From: Paenibacillus lacisoli
GTDB lineage: Bacteria > Bacillota > Bacilli > Paenibacillales > Paenibacillaceae
Assembly: GCF_030580655.1 (NCBI RefSeq)
Contig: NZ_JAUQTB010000001.1
Location: 310,001 to 374,000, forward strand
Reading direction: 5' to 3'
Length of the DNA stretch: 64,000 bases
The notes beneath the pieces are model-generated. The model had not been told where the DNA came from. It did no database searches and saw only the letters and a program-made list of their open reading frames with translations. Positions 16,780 through 25,290 of this stretch are shown here, piece after piece (within the stretch, counting starts at the first letter, position 1; each line of letters starts with the position of its first letter). Position numbers and translations under genes: made by a program.

Positions 16780-16808
16780 ACTATATGCCCGGACAGGCAT
16801 CAGTATGT
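16780..16808 (-). promoter_or_regulatory. Possible sigma-E promoter of dacB
   Basis: Minus strand CATATAGT (16787-16780) fits CATAnnnT. Fourteen bases upstream is ACATACT (16808-16802), a poor -35 (4 of 7). Confidence 0.35.
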
Positions 16809-16817
16809 CCATACAGT

Positions 16818-16841
16818 TAAAATCCCTTCCGGTTGGAAGGG
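16818..16841 (-). terminator. Terminator of ytfIJ
   Basis: Minus strand CCCTTCC, AACC, GGAAGGG then ATTTTAA, 16 bases past the ytfJ stop. Confidence 0.65.
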
Positions 16842-16856
16842 ATCATGTCAGGTTGG

Positions 16857-17351
16857 TCAGCTGAATGCTGGTCCTCGGTTATGAGTCTCTTTGTCCGGCG
16901 TTGTTGGAGGCACGGAATAATTCTCATTGGAGTTATTTTGAGACTGGAACATGGATTGGATCTTGTCCAGCAGGAATGGGGTGGAATCGATGATTTTCTC
17001 AAACAAGTGAGTCTGGGCATCCAAAGGCACAATTTGCACCCCTTGTTTGCCCACCACAAGAAATGCGATTGGACGGATCGATACGCCGCCGCCGCTGCCG
17101 CCGCCGAAAGGAAGTGCGACTTCAGCATGATTATGGGCGTTGGGGCCTGATCCTGTTGAATGAGCGTGCTCATCCTCAACGTGGAAGTCGCTCCCCCCTG
17201 CAGCAAAACCGAAACCTACACGGCTGATCGGTAGAATCACGGTCCCGTCAGGCGTTTCGACAGCTTCACCTACAATGGTATTCACGTCAACCATCGCTTT
17301 GATGTTCTCCATCGCTGTCTGCATTAATCCTTGAAGCGGATGCTCTGGCAT
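16857..17351 (-). CDS. ytfJ: GerW-family sporulation protein YtfJ
   Basis: 164-residue soluble protein of the GerW/YtfJ family, linked to spore germination in Bacillus and Streptomyces. The family pattern is clear: NIKAMVDVNTIVGEAVETPDG, a Gly-rich stretch GGGSGGGVSIRPIAFLVVG, and a His-rich segment near residue 65. The ATG at 17351 has GAGGAGG six bases upstream; a longer frame to 17486 is open but unsupported. Downstream of ytfI and followed by a terminator. Confidence 0.9.
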   Translation of the reverse strand: MPEHPLQGLMQTAMENIKAMVDVNTIVGEAVETPDGTVILPISRVGFGFAAGGSDFHVEDEHAHSTGSGPNAHNHAEVALPFGGGSGGGVSIRPIAFLVVGKQGVQIVPLDAQTHLFEKIIDSTPFLLDKIQSMFQSQNNSNENYSVPPTTPDKETHNRGPAFS

Positions 17352-17495
17352 GATGACTCCTCCTCTATGCGATAAAATAAAGACTGATCTGTACGTTCTA
17401 CAGTGTGCGCTTATCGCTGGCCGATTATGTATGCCTGTCAGCCCACTTTTAATGAAGCCGTAACTTATCTGCCGCTGAGAGCACATGATTGCAGG

Positions 17496-18209
17496 CTAAA
17501 TAGCAGCCCGCTTCTTTTTCTTTGCTTCACGCGCTTCCTTCAGAAGCTCTTTCCACACTTGAAAGCCTCCCTCTACTCTGCGGATACGCAGGAACAGACT
17601 CGCTCCTGCGGCGATCAGCTGATACACAGGGATATTCAGACTTGCCTGCATTTCACTGGTCAACCGAAGCTCATCTATCCAATATGGAACTACAAAGAGA
17701 CGCGGCGGCTTGCGAAACCGCATATAGTGCGTCATCCAGCCTACAGCTGTAGTCTTTATCCCCCACAAGGCACCTACGGTTACGGCTGTATACATGGAAT
17801 CCCCTGCACTGATATTCGTGGACCAGTCCATACGGTGAACAGATACCCGCGCCAGGGTCGTTCTGATCCAGGCGTTAAATCCTTCGGTAGCCGCTAGAAT
17901 TCGGCGCAGATCTTTTAGCGCTTTGCGAACCTTCGCCTTGGTTATCGTTTCATTCCCGATCGAGGTCTCATGCTCATGAAAATTACCGTTCCGGTCCAGG
18001 CGGAACAGAATGCCCTTCTTCAGCTTGTCCAGCATGATGGCAGGTACCTCAAAATGGAGGCGGATCAGACCGTACAGCAAAATGACTTTGGCGTAGATCC
18101 GGTCATCCTGATTGCTCTTGCGTATCAATAGCTCAACCCGCAGCTCTGAGAGCACGACAGCGAGGATGATAACAATAACCACAATGGCGGCGCCGATCCA
18201 GAACCACAT
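17496..18209 (-). CDS. ytfI: DUF2953 protein YtfI
   Basis: 237-residue protein with one N-terminal membrane segment (WIGAAIVVIVIILAVVLSEL) and a DUF2953 region. It pairs with ytfJ as in B. subtilis, where the two genes form a forespore operon. The ATG at 18209 has GGGAGGG upstream; the frame extends 20 codons further without a site. A very good sigma-G/F-type promoter lies upstream at 18243-18271. Biochemical role unknown. Confidence 0.87.
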   Translation of the reverse strand: MWFWIGAAIVVIVIILAVVLSELRVELLIRKSNQDDRIYAKVILLYGLIRLHFEVPAIMLDKLKKGILFRLDRNGNFHEHETSIGNETITKAKVRKALKDLRRILAATEGFNAWIRTTLARVSVHRMDWSTNISAGDSMYTAVTVGALWGIKTTAVGWMTHYMRFRKPPRLFVVPYWIDELRLTSEMQASLNIPVYQLIAAGASLFLRIRRVEGGFQVWKELLKEAREAKKKKRAAI

Positions 18210-18242
18210 ACAGCAGCCCTCCCTTGGCTGTTTTCTCCCATC

Positions 18243-18271
18243 TAGTATGGCAGACCAGCAGGAAAACATTC
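18243..18271 (-). promoter_or_regulatory. Candidate sigma-G/sigma-F promoter of ytfIJ
   Basis: Minus strand GAATG (18271-18267), 17 bases, CATACTA (18249-18243). Both boxes match the forespore sigma-G consensus in every defined position. About 34 bases before the ytfI start. Confidence 0.6.
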
Positions 18272-18314
18272 ACGGTACCGTTAACCGATACCGGTTCATC
18301 CTCCATGTTTACAC

Positions 18315-18351
18315 AAAAAAAAGGCAAACCATGATATCGCGGTTTGCCTTT
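18315..18351 (-). terminator. Terminator of scpAB
   Basis: AAAGGCAAACC/GGTTTGCCTTT stem with a ten-base loop, followed on the minus strand by eight T. 34 bases past the scpB stop. Confidence 0.88.
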
Positions 18352-18384
18352 AGTCGCTATCTATACCTATACGTTCGCTTGATG

Positions 18385-19005
18385 TTATGCTTCCGTATCA
18401 CCTGTGTCTGGTAAATCTTCAAAATCCAGCGGCTCCGCTCCCAGTTTCTCAAACAGCAGCTGGGTCTCTTCCTCCAGATTATCTGTATCTTCAAATTGCG
18501 AAGGTTCAGGCAGATCTTTAAGGCTTCCCAGGCCAAAATAGTCCAGAAAGGATTTGGTCGTCCCATACAAAATCGGTCTGCCGATCGCCTCAGCCCGTCC
18601 AACTTCAACGATCAGGTCCTTGTTGACCAGCGTATGGATCGCCCGCTCGGATTTGACACCCCGAATTTCCTCGATATCGACACGGGTAATCGGCTGACGG
18701 TAGGCGACAATTGCCAGCGTCTCAAGCGCAGCCTGGGATAATGAGGAACGGGATGGTGAGTAGGCCAGCTTCTCAAAATAAGGCGCATGATCGGCCAGCG
18801 TTGCCAGCTGATAGTTCCCGGCCAGTTGTACCATCTGCAGGCCTCTTCCCTCGCGCTCCATGTCCTGTTTGAGCTCATGAAGTGCGTCAGCCACCATCTC
18901 TGCCGGCTGTTCCACAATATCCGTCAGCTGCTTGATGCTTAAGCCTTCTTCTCCTGCCAGAAACAGCAGGCCCTCAATAATCGACTTCAACTTCGGAAAA
19001 TCCAT
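18385..19005 (-). CDS. scpB: segregation and condensation protein B
   Basis: Winged-helix kleisin-binding subunit of the SMC-ScpAB condensin. 206 residues with the typical KLKSIIEGLLFLAGEEGLSI N-terminus and ETLAIVAYRQPITRVDIEEI motif; the C-terminus is acidic. The ATG at 19005 (AAGGAAGG upstream) lies inside the end of scpA, giving a 32-base overlap and probable translational coupling. Confidence 0.95.
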   Translation of the reverse strand: MDFPKLKSIIEGLLFLAGEEGLSIKQLTDIVEQPAEMVADALHELKQDMEREGRGLQMVQLAGNYQLATLADHAPYFEKLAYSPSRSSLSQAALETLAIVAYRQPITRVDIEEIRGVKSERAIHTLVNKDLIVEVGRAEAIGRPILYGTTKSFLDYFGLGSLKDLPEPSQFEDTDNLEEETQLLFEKLGAEPLDFEDLPDTGDTEA

Positions 19006-19768
19006 CCAGCCTTCCTTCCCCTCTCCACTCCATAACAATGTCATCAAAAAGCTGTTCCTGATAACATACGATTTGCTTCATTTTCATTAATTCAAGAATT
19101 GCCAGAAAGGTTACGACAATCTCGTGCCTGTACATATCCTGATCCAGCAGCTTGGAGAACATCAGCTTTCCTCCGTACCCGACCCTCTCCAGTGTACTGA
19201 CCACGTCCTTGATCCGGTCCTTGACCGAGATCTCGTCCCGCTGGATTCTCGCTACCGGAGCCTGTCTGACTGCCTTGCGGAGCGCCTTCTGGAAAGCTGC
19301 GATGAGGTCCGCCGTATGCAGTCCCTGAATCGGATTCTCCTGCTCTGCAGGCATAAAGGGAGTCAGGTCTTCCGGTTCCTTGCTGTAGATCAAGCTGCGC
19401 TCCCATTCCCGGTCATGAAGATGCCTGGCGATGCCCTTGAATTTGCGGTACTCCATCAGCTTGTGCACCAGCTCAGCTCTCGGGTCGTAATCATCTTCCT
19501 CATAATAATCAAAGTCATCCATCTCAATGACGGGCGGCTTGGGAAGCAGCAGTTTACTCTTAATGGACAGGAGCGTTGCCGCCATAACCAGAAATTCGCT
19601 CGTAATATCCAGTTCCAGCTCCTGCATGCTGTCCAGATAGGCCATATACTGATCGGTAATCTCGCTGATCGGTATGTCCTGTATCTCGATCTCGGCCTTG
19701 TCAATCAAATGAAGCAGCAGGTCAAGCGGACCCTCGAACGTCTCTAATTTATAGGTTACTACGGTCAC
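18974..19768 (-). CDS. scpA: segregation and condensation protein A (kleisin)
   Basis: Kleisin that bridges SMC heads for chromosome segregation. About 264 residues; the N-terminal motif YKLETFEGPLDLLLHLIDKAEI is diagnostic, followed by ISEITDQYMAYLD and a C-terminal winged helix (VVTFLAILELMKMKQI). GTG at 19768, eight bases after GGAGG, is a better start than the GTG at 19774, which is too close. It follows ribH by only 45 bases with no visible terminator, so read-through from the riboflavin genes is possible. Confidence 0.95.
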   Translation of the reverse strand: MTVVTYKLETFEGPLDLLLHLIDKAEIEIQDIPISEITDQYMAYLDSMQELELDITSEFLVMAATLLSIKSKLLLPKPPVIEMDDFDYYEEDDYDPRAELVHKLMEYRKFKGIARHLHDREWERSLIYSKEPEDLTPFMPAEQENPIQGLHTADLIAAFQKALRKAVRQAPVARIQRDEISVKDRIKDVVSTLERVGYGGKLMFSKLLDQDMYRHEIVVTFLAILELMKMKQIVCYQEQLFDDIVMEWRGEGRLDGFSEVEVDY

Positions 19769-19813
19769 TTCCACTTCCTCCTGCCATACTCATGCATATT
19801 CTTATCGCTATAA

Positions 19814-20284
19814 TTAAGCTTCCAACTGTTTGTTGAGGTTAGCCATCTCAATGGCAGCCATCGCGCAATCCCAGCCCTTGTTGCCGGCTTTAGTGCCTGC
19901 GCGCTCGATAGCCTGCTCAATATTCTCGGTTGTCACCAGACCAAAGATTGTCGGTACACCTGTCTTCAGGTTGATGGCTGATACGCCCTTGGCCACTTCG
20001 TTGCAGACATAATCGTAATGGGTTGTTGATCCGCGAATGACGGTTCCTAGTGTAATCACCGCGTCGTATTTGCCGCTTTGGGCCATTTTTTGCGCTACCA
20101 GCGGAATCTCAAATGCTCCCGGAACCCAGGCTACGTCCACTTCATCGTCAGCCACGCCGTGACGTGTCAAAGCATCCAATGCACCTGTAAGCAGCTTGTT
20201 CGTAATAAATTCATTGAAACGCCCTACAACGACGCCATATTTTAATCCGCTTGATACGAGGTTACCTTCCAAAATTCTTGCCAT
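19814..20284 (-). CDS. ribH: 6,7-dimethyl-8-ribityllumazine synthase
   Basis: Penultimate step of riboflavin synthesis, condensing the ribityl-pyrimidine with dihydroxybutanone phosphate; forms an icosahedral capsid. 156 residues with [40 protein letters not shown] (catalytic His) and [14 protein letters not shown] choose ATG at 20284 over the GTG at 20296; length then fits the family. Last gene of ribDEAH. Confidence 0.96.
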   Translation of the reverse strand: MARILEGNLVSSGLKYGVVVGRFNEFITNKLLTGALDALTRHGVADDEVDVAWVPGAFEIPLVAQKMAQSGKYDAVITLGTVIRGSTTHYDYVCNEVAKGVSAINLKTGVPTIFGLVTTENIEQAIERAGTKAGNKGWDCAMAAIEMANLNKQLEA

Positions 20285-20358
20285 TTTAAGTTCCACCCTT
20301 CATCTATTCATGATGTATTGTATTCCTGTCCATCTACCCACAGCAAAACATCTACCAA

Positions 20359-21606
20359 CTAGCTGCGGGAGGGGTCTTCATTCTGCTCCAGCTTATCATC
20401 AAACTTGAGCAGATGACCCAGCTTGCTCTGTTTGGTGTGCAGATAGGATCGGTTATCTTCGTTCTCTTCAATCTGAATCGGTACCCGCTCCACCACTTCC
20501 AGTCCGTAGCCTTCTAGACCTTTGATCTTACGGGGATTATTCGTAAGCAGACGAATTTGCTGTACACCAAGATCCTTGAGAATCTGCGCACCGATGCCAT
20601 AATCTCTGAGATCCGGCGCAAAGCCCAGCTTCAGATTAGCATCAACCGTGTCCAGTCCTTCTTCCTGAAGTTTATAGGCTTTAAGCTTATTTATCAACCC
20701 AATTCCACGCCCTTCCTGCCGCATATACAGCAGGACGCCGCTGCCGGCTTCGTCGATCTGGCGCAGGGCGGCATCAAATTGCGGACCACAGTCGCAGCGG
20801 TGAGAGTGGAAGACGTCTCCTGTGAGGCACTCGGAGTGAACCCGAACCAGGACAGGCTGCGAAGGATTGATCGTACCTTTGACCAGAGCAACGTGCTCTT
20901 TACTGTCAACGGCATTGGTATATGCGACGGCCTGGAACTCACCGTAATCTGTTGGCATACGTACACTCACTTCACGGGTAATGAGCTGCTCCTGCTGGTT
21001 TCGGTACTGAATGAGATCCTTGATGGTGATCAGTTTCAGATTATGCTGCTCCGCAATACGAGAGAGATCCGGCAGGCGGGCCATCGTACCATCTTCCTTG
21101 ATGACCTCACAAATGACACCGGCCGGATAGGAGCCTGCGAGACGAGCCAGATCTACAGCAGCTTCGGTATGCCCGGCTCTGCGCAGGACACCGCCCTTCT
21201 TCGCAATGAGCGGGAACATATGACCCGGCTTGCGGAAATCATCTCCCGTCGTATCCGGATCAATGAGCGCCTGAACTGTAACCGAACGCTCGCCAGCGGA
21301 TATACCGGTAGTAGTATTCTTATGATCCACAGATACCGTAAAGGCTGTTCCATGGTAGTCCGTATTCTGACTGACCATAGGCTTAAGCCCCAGCTCGATT
21401 GACCGCTCTTCCGTAATCGGCACACATACAAGCCCTCTTCCCTGAGTGATCATGAAGTTGATGACTTCTGGTGTAGCTTTTTCGGCAAGGGCGATAAAAT
21501 CCCCCTCGTTCTCACGGTCTTCATCGTCTACGACGATAACTACTTTGCCAAGCTTGAGATCGTGTATGGCTTCTTCTACGGTGTTTAGACTGATATGATT
21601 TTCCAT
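20359..21606 (-). CDS. ribBA: bifunctional 3,4-DHBP synthase / GTP cyclohydrolase II
   Basis: Fusion of RibB (residues ~1-200; EDRENEGDF metal site, [11 protein letters not shown]) and RibA (about 205-400; zinc site [27 protein letters not shown]). Supplies both building blocks of riboflavin: dihydroxybutanone phosphate from ribulose 5-phosphate and the pyrimidine from GTP. 415 residues; ATG at 21606 has GAAGGAGG upstream. Third gene of the FMN-riboswitch operon. Confidence 0.97.
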   Translation of the reverse strand: MENHISLNTVEEAIHDLKLGKVVIVVDDEDRENEGDFIALAEKATPEVINFMITQGRGLVCVPITEERSIELGLKPMVSQNTDYHGTAFTVSVDHKNTTTGISAGERSVTVQALIDPDTTGDDFRKPGHMFPLIAKKGGVLRRAGHTEAAVDLARLAGSYPAGVICEVIKEDGTMARLPDLSRIAEQHNLKLITIKDLIQYRNQQEQLITREVSVRMPTDYGEFQAVAYTNAVDSKEHVALVKGTINPSQPVLVRVHSECLTGDVFHSHRCDCGPQFDAALRQIDEAGSGVLLYMRQEGRGIGLINKLKAYKLQEEGLDTVDANLKLGFAPDLRDYGIGAQILKDLGVQQIRLLTNNPRKIKGLEGYGLEVVERVPIQIEENEDNRSYLHTKQSKLGHLLKFDDKLEQNEDPSRS

Positions 21607-21625
21607 CCCGTTTCCTCCTTCTCTA

Positions 21626-22285
21626 TTAAGCAAAACCGTGTTTGGCTAAATAATCGTGGCTGATTGCGCTTTGCTTAGACCCTGTTTCCGCTTGGCCGAA
21701 CTGAAGCATGTGCTCAACATATTTGCCAAGCACATCACACTCCAGATTCACAGTCTCACCGGCATGTTTGGCATGAAGGACCGTTTCAATTAATGTATGC
21801 GGAATAATAGACACCTTAAACGATGTTTCCGTTACGGATGATACGGTCAGGCTGATCCCGTCAATGGTGATGGAGCCTCTGGCAATAATATATCTGAACA
21901 AGCCGGTATCATCAGGGGCTATCTCATAAATAACTGCATTCTGGTCCGGCATGACACGCCGTATGGTACCTGTACCGTCCACATGTCCTTGAACAATATG
22001 TCCGCCAAAGCGGCCACCTGCTGCCATGGCACGCTCCAGGTTCACCTTGCTTCCGGTCTGCAGCGTGCTCAGATTACTGTTGCGATAGGTCTGCGGCATA
22101 ATGTCTGCACTGAAACGATGCTCTTCCAGCTCGGTTACGGTAAGACATACGCCGTTTACAGCAATGCTGTCACCGATTCGGACATCGTCCATAATGACAG
22201 ACGCCTCCACCGTAATGACCATGGCCTCTCCTTTACGGGTCAGCCTCCTGACCTTGCCGACCTCCTCAATCAGACCAGTAAACAT
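21626..22285 (-). CDS. ribE: riboflavin synthase, alpha subunit
   Basis: Dismutates two lumazines to riboflavin. 219 residues made of two lumazine-binding repeats, starting [12 protein letters not shown], with repeat motifs VNGVCLTV and TIDGISLTV. The ATG at 22285 has GGGAGG upstream; the 51 bases before it in frame overlap ribD and are unlikely to be coding. Second gene of the operon. Confidence 0.97.
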   Translation of the reverse strand: MFTGLIEEVGKVRRLTRKGEAMVITVEASVIMDDVRIGDSIAVNGVCLTVTELEEHRFSADIMPQTYRNSNLSTLQTGSKVNLERAMAAGGRFGGHIVQGHVDGTGTIRRVMPDQNAVIYEIAPDDTGLFRYIIARGSITIDGISLTVSSVTETSFKVSIIPHTLIETVLHAKHAGETVNLECDVLGKYVEHMLQFGQAETGSKQSAISHDYLAKHGFA

Positions 22286-22301
22286 ATGGAATCCTCCCTT
22301 C

Positions 22302-23411
22302 TTAAGCTGAAGGCCAGACGGGAACACCACTGACACTGATGTTATCCGTGCCCACCATCTCTACTTCAAGTTCCGTCAGGCGTATCGCTTCACTCATTTT
22401 CTCTACACCGTCAAAGGTGAAGCTTCCTGCTGTTCCAATTCCACCAACAATTGTTGGAGCCAGAAAGAGTTGAACCCGGTCAACGAGACGGGCTTCCAGC
22501 ATGGAACCATTCAGACGGCCTCCCCCCTCCAGCAGAACGGAGCCAATCTCGAGCTCTCCCAGCTTCTTCATGGCTGCGGAGAGGTTGACTCTCGGGCCTG
22601 TTCCACACCGAACAACCGTAACACCAGAAGCGGTAAGAGCTGCATCTTTGGCTGTGTCCGCTTCGTCGGTTGTCACGACGATGGTACGAGCCAGCCCGTC
22701 CTGCACCAGCTTACTGTCCAGAGGAATACGCAATGTGGAATCCACGACGATCCTTGTTGGACTAATCCCTTCCACACTAAGCCGGGTCGTCAACTCAGGA
22801 TTGTCGGCAATAACGGTATCAACCCCAACCATGATTCCCTGGTGACGATGACGAAGTGTATGTACAATTTCGCGTGCCTTTTCATTGGAAATCCACTTGC
22901 TGTCTCCCGTTCGAGTCGCTATTTTACCGTCAAGAGTCGTAGCCGTCTTCAGTGTAATATAAGGAAAACCTGTAGTAATGTACTTAATGAATTTTTCATT
23001 CAGCTTCAGTGCCCGTTCGCGCAGTACGCCAGTGACCACCTCAATCCCGGCCTGACGGAGCATCTCAAATCCGGTTCCCGCAACCTGGGGATTGGGGTCC
23101 TCACAAGCGACCACGACACGTTTGACTTTTTCCTTAATAAGACGCTGGGCACAGGGCGGTGTTTTGCCAAAATGGCTGCAGGGCTCAAGTGTAACGTACG
23201 CCGTACTGCCTTCAGCTGCATCTCCTGCCATGTTCAGAGCATGCACTTCAGCATGGCCGGTCCCTCTCTTCAAATGGGTTCCCACCCCAACAACAGCACC
23301 ATCCTTAACGACGACACAGCCGACAACCGGATTAATGTCAGTCTGCCCTTGTGCGCGTTCTGCCATGTCAAGCGCAAGTCCCATGTAATATTCATCGTTG
23401 ATGATTTGCAT
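22302..23411 (-). CDS. ribD: riboflavin biosynthesis deaminase/reductase RibD
   Basis: Bifunctional enzyme. The N-terminal zinc deaminase has HAEVHAL and PCSHFGKTPPC (His and two Cys zinc ligands); the C-terminal reductase domain has GVDTVIADNP, RIVVDS and LLEGGGRLNGS. About 369 residues from ATG 23411; GTG at 23420 is an alternative start. First gene after the FMN riboswitch, so its transcription stops when FMN is plentiful. Confidence 0.96.
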   Translation of the reverse strand: MQIINDEYYMGLALDMAERAQGQTDINPVVGCVVVKDGAVVGVGTHLKRGTGHAEVHALNMAGDAAEGSTAYVTLEPCSHFGKTPPCAQRLIKEKVKRVVVACEDPNPQVAGTGFEMLRQAGIEVVTGVLRERALKLNEKFIKYITTGFPYITLKTATTLDGKIATRTGDSKWISNEKAREIVHTLRHRHQGIMVGVDTVIADNPELTTRLSVEGISPTRIVVDSTLRIPLDSKLVQDGLARTIVVTTDEADTAKDAALTASGVTVVRCGTGPRVNLSAAMKKLGELEIGSVLLEGGGRLNGSMLEARLVDRVQLFLAPTIVGGIGTAGSFTFDGVEKMSEAIRLTELEVEMVGTDNISVSGVPVWPSA

Positions 23412-23483
23412 CCATTTCACCCTGTCCTTTAGATAGATTCGCTCCTGCCGCTGCTTTTAATCTAACATACTGACCATAATAAA

Positions 23484-23515
23484 AAGCCCTGAAGGTCATA
23501 AGACCTTACAGGGCT
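23484..23515 (-). terminator. FMN-controlled terminator before ribD
   Basis: Minus strand AGCCCTGTAAGGTC, TTAT, GACCTTCAGGGCT then five T. It lies between the FMN aptamer and ribD and should form when FMN is bound. Confidence 0.85.
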
Positions 23516-23688
23516 GCGAGTTGTAGAGATTGTGGATAGCGCAAACAAGCCATTGAACCCGTTCAATGAACCAGCATGTTCCCCTTATTCCCGTTGCACC
23601 TGCCAAGCCATAAGCTCAAACAGCGTGCTGCCGAAATGTGAACGAACACACTTAGCCTGCATGCCTAAACGTCTGTCTAGACGTCCCA

Positions 23689-23832
23689 TCTCCTTCTCCC
23701 ATCCAGACTATACTGTCGGTCCCGGATTCTCACCAGGTCAGCCATAAGCTTAACAGCTTACAGGTCACGGACTTAGTCCCGCCGTTTGGCCGGACCACAC
23801 CGCCGGTAGGGAATTTCACCCTGCCCCGAAGG
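23689..23832 (-). promoter_or_regulatory. FMN riboswitch (RFN element)
   Basis: Minus strand shows the RFN consensus blocks in order: CTTCGGGGCAGGGTGAAATT, CCCTACCGGCGG, GGCGGGACTAAGTCCG, GGTGAGAATCCGGGACCGAC, and AGTCTGGATGGGAGAAGGA. It lies about 280 bases before ribD with a terminator between. The rest of the ribD upstream stretch (23516-23688) holds no gene that I can see. Confidence 0.95.
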
Positions 23833-23910
23833 ATCATGTATATTTGGTTTTTACATCACTTGAAAAAAGTAAGTAATACAACTTTATCATATCCGAGACA
23901 AAAAAACAAT

Positions 23911-23938
23911 AAAAGCAGATGATTCAAGCTCATCTGCC
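23911..23938 (-). terminator. Terminator of the IDEAL-like gene
   Basis: GCAGATGA (23915-23922) pairs with TCATCTGC (23930-23937); minus strand continues TTTTATTG. 38 bases past the stop. Confidence 0.7.
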
Positions 23939-23975
23939 TTGGGTTATATTAAATAGAATCATTAATTTTCGTTGT

Positions 23976-24431
23976 TTATGAAACGGCAGGCAGATTGATT
24001 TTGGAAGTGAGTTCTTCAAACCATTTCTTATCGTTCGTTGCCAGTGCCATATCAATCAGAGCGTCCAGCTCCTCACGCCCCAGTTCGGTCTTATCGTCAA
24101 AAGATACATAGACAGAAGCATCCGGTTGCTGCTGTGCATCATGCCTCGGTTCATACTCCAGATGAAGTTCAACCTCTCCGTCCATATATTCACATTTCAG
24201 GAAGTAAATCACTTCACACATCAACACAGGTCTGATATGGGTATCGAAGACACAGTTCATAATTTTTGCAGAGTAATGTTCATTCGTTAAATGAAGCTTC
24301 TGGTCTGCTGCTGCGGTTTGACTGCGGCCAAAGTCGTTAGTAAAGGTAAGCTCGATCGGTGTTTTTTTCAGTACTTTAGCAATCTGTTTCTTAACAACTT
24401 CAACAATCTGTTCGTTCTTTAACATCATCAT
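23976..24431 (-). CDS. hypothetical protein with IDEAL-like C-terminus
   Basis: 151 residues, no signal or membrane segment. The C-terminal stretch LDALIDMALATNDKKWFEEL resembles the IDEAL domain of Bacillus YpiB-type proteins (IDxAL...D...F..L), seen in regulators and adaptor-like proteins. The N-terminus (KNEQIVEVVKKQIAKVLKKT) is a charged helix. I choose ATG at 24431 with AGAGG eight bases upstream; GTG at 24440 is possible. Role unknown. Confidence 0.7.
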   Translation of the reverse strand: MMMLKNEQIVEVVKKQIAKVLKKTPIELTFTNDFGRSQTAAADQKLHLTNEHYSAKIMNCVFDTHIRPVLMCEVIYFLKCEYMDGEVELHLEYEPRHDAQQQPDASVYVSFDDKTELGREELDALIDMALATNDKKWFEELTSKINLPAVS

Positions 24432-24446
24432 CTTCGGCACCTCTTC

Positions 24447-24590
24447 TCATCGTAAACATGCTGGCTGCCTTCTTGCGGAGAATCGTGAGTCCTGGTCACT
24501 CAGGACGGCTGCAGTACCGCCTTGAATCAACAGCGCCGCTGTTAATTTTATATCGGCAGGTACACCTGCTTTATGAATATTGTAGTCCAA
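24447..24590 (-). CDS. possible 47-residue peptide upstream of the IDEAL-like gene
   Basis: An open frame from TTG at 24590 to a TGA ending just before the ribosome site of the next gene. The product reads MDYNIHKAGVPADIKLTAAL, then LIQGGTAAVLSDQD, and looks protein-like. No Shine-Dalgarno precedes the TTG and a stop codon lies immediately before it, so this may be chance or a decayed gene. Confidence 0.22.
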   Translation of the reverse strand: MDYNIHKAGVPADIKLTAALLIQGGTAAVLSDQDSRFSARRQPACLR

Positions 24591-24630
24591 CTATTTTAGA
24601 AACAGACCCTTATTATGAAAATAATTAATG

Positions 24631-24668
24631 AAAAAGCCCTTCCAAAATGAAAATTTGGAGGGGCTTTT
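24631..24668 (-). terminator. Terminator of the cyclophilin gene
   Basis: Minus strand AAAAGCCCCTCCAAATT and TTTTGGAAGGGCTTTTT form a long stem with a short loop, 20 bases past the stop. Confidence 0.85.
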
Positions 24669-24688
24669 CCGGGCTCAGCTCATTGATG

Positions 24689-25123
24689 TTAAGCTTCGAA
24701 GACTTTAACTTCTTTCATTTTGTCTCCGCCCTTGACATCGTCAATGAGTTCCATGCCTTTAGTGACTTTGCCAAATACCGTATGAACACCATCCAGGTGA
24801 GGTTGGGGTGCGTATACAATAAAGAATTGGCTGCCACCTGTGTTGCGGCCGGCATGTGCCATGGAGAGCACGCCTCTCTCATGCTTGGTTGTATTTGTTG
24901 CAGTCTCGCAGTCAATGGTATAACCAGGACCGCCAGTACCTGTTCCGTTCGGGCATCCGCCTTGGGCTACAAAGCCAGGGATGACACGGTGAAAAGAAAG
25001 TCCGTTGTAGAAACCGCTGTTCGCAAGCTTCTCAAAGTTAGCTACCGTGTTAGGTGCTTCTTCTGGCAGAAATTCGATTTCTACGACTCCGCCGTTTTCA
25101 AGTTCAATCGTACCTTTTTTCAT
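24689..25123 (-). CDS. ppiB: peptidyl-prolyl cis-trans isomerase (cyclophilin)
   Basis: Cytoplasmic cyclophilin, 144 residues, catalysing proline isomerisation in protein folding. Clear motifs: [37 protein letters not shown] and [11 protein letters not shown] with the catalytic Arg and Gln. Located next to lysA, as ppiB is in B. subtilis. Confidence 0.96.
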   Translation of the reverse strand: MKKGTIELENGGVVEIEFLPEEAPNTVANFEKLANSGFYNGLSFHRVIPGFVAQGGCPNGTGTGGPGYTIDCETATNTTKHERGVLSMAHAGRNTGGSQFFIVYAPQPHLDGVHTVFGKVTKGMELIDDVKGGDKMKEVKVFEA

Positions 25124-25247
25124 CTGGGGTCACGTCCTTTGCTTATCTTAGAGCTGCTGCTCTTATTTGTGCAGTTTATCACTTTATGATTGTATCTCAT
25201 TTCCAACATCAGATGCAACGTTCACCCATAATTTCAGATAAAAAACT

Positions 25248-25273
25248 AAAAAACCCTCTCCCCAGGAGAGGGT
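25248..25273 (-). terminator. Terminator of lysA
   Basis: ACCCTCTC/GAGAGGGT stem followed on the minus strand by six T, 18 bases past the lysA stop. Confidence 0.88.
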
Positions 25274-25290
25274 CAATCATCAATAACAGG

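Noticed and set aside
24441..24630. A T-box or riboswitch before the IDEAL-like gene
   Set aside because: No T-box core, aptamer consensus or terminator seen in the stretch.
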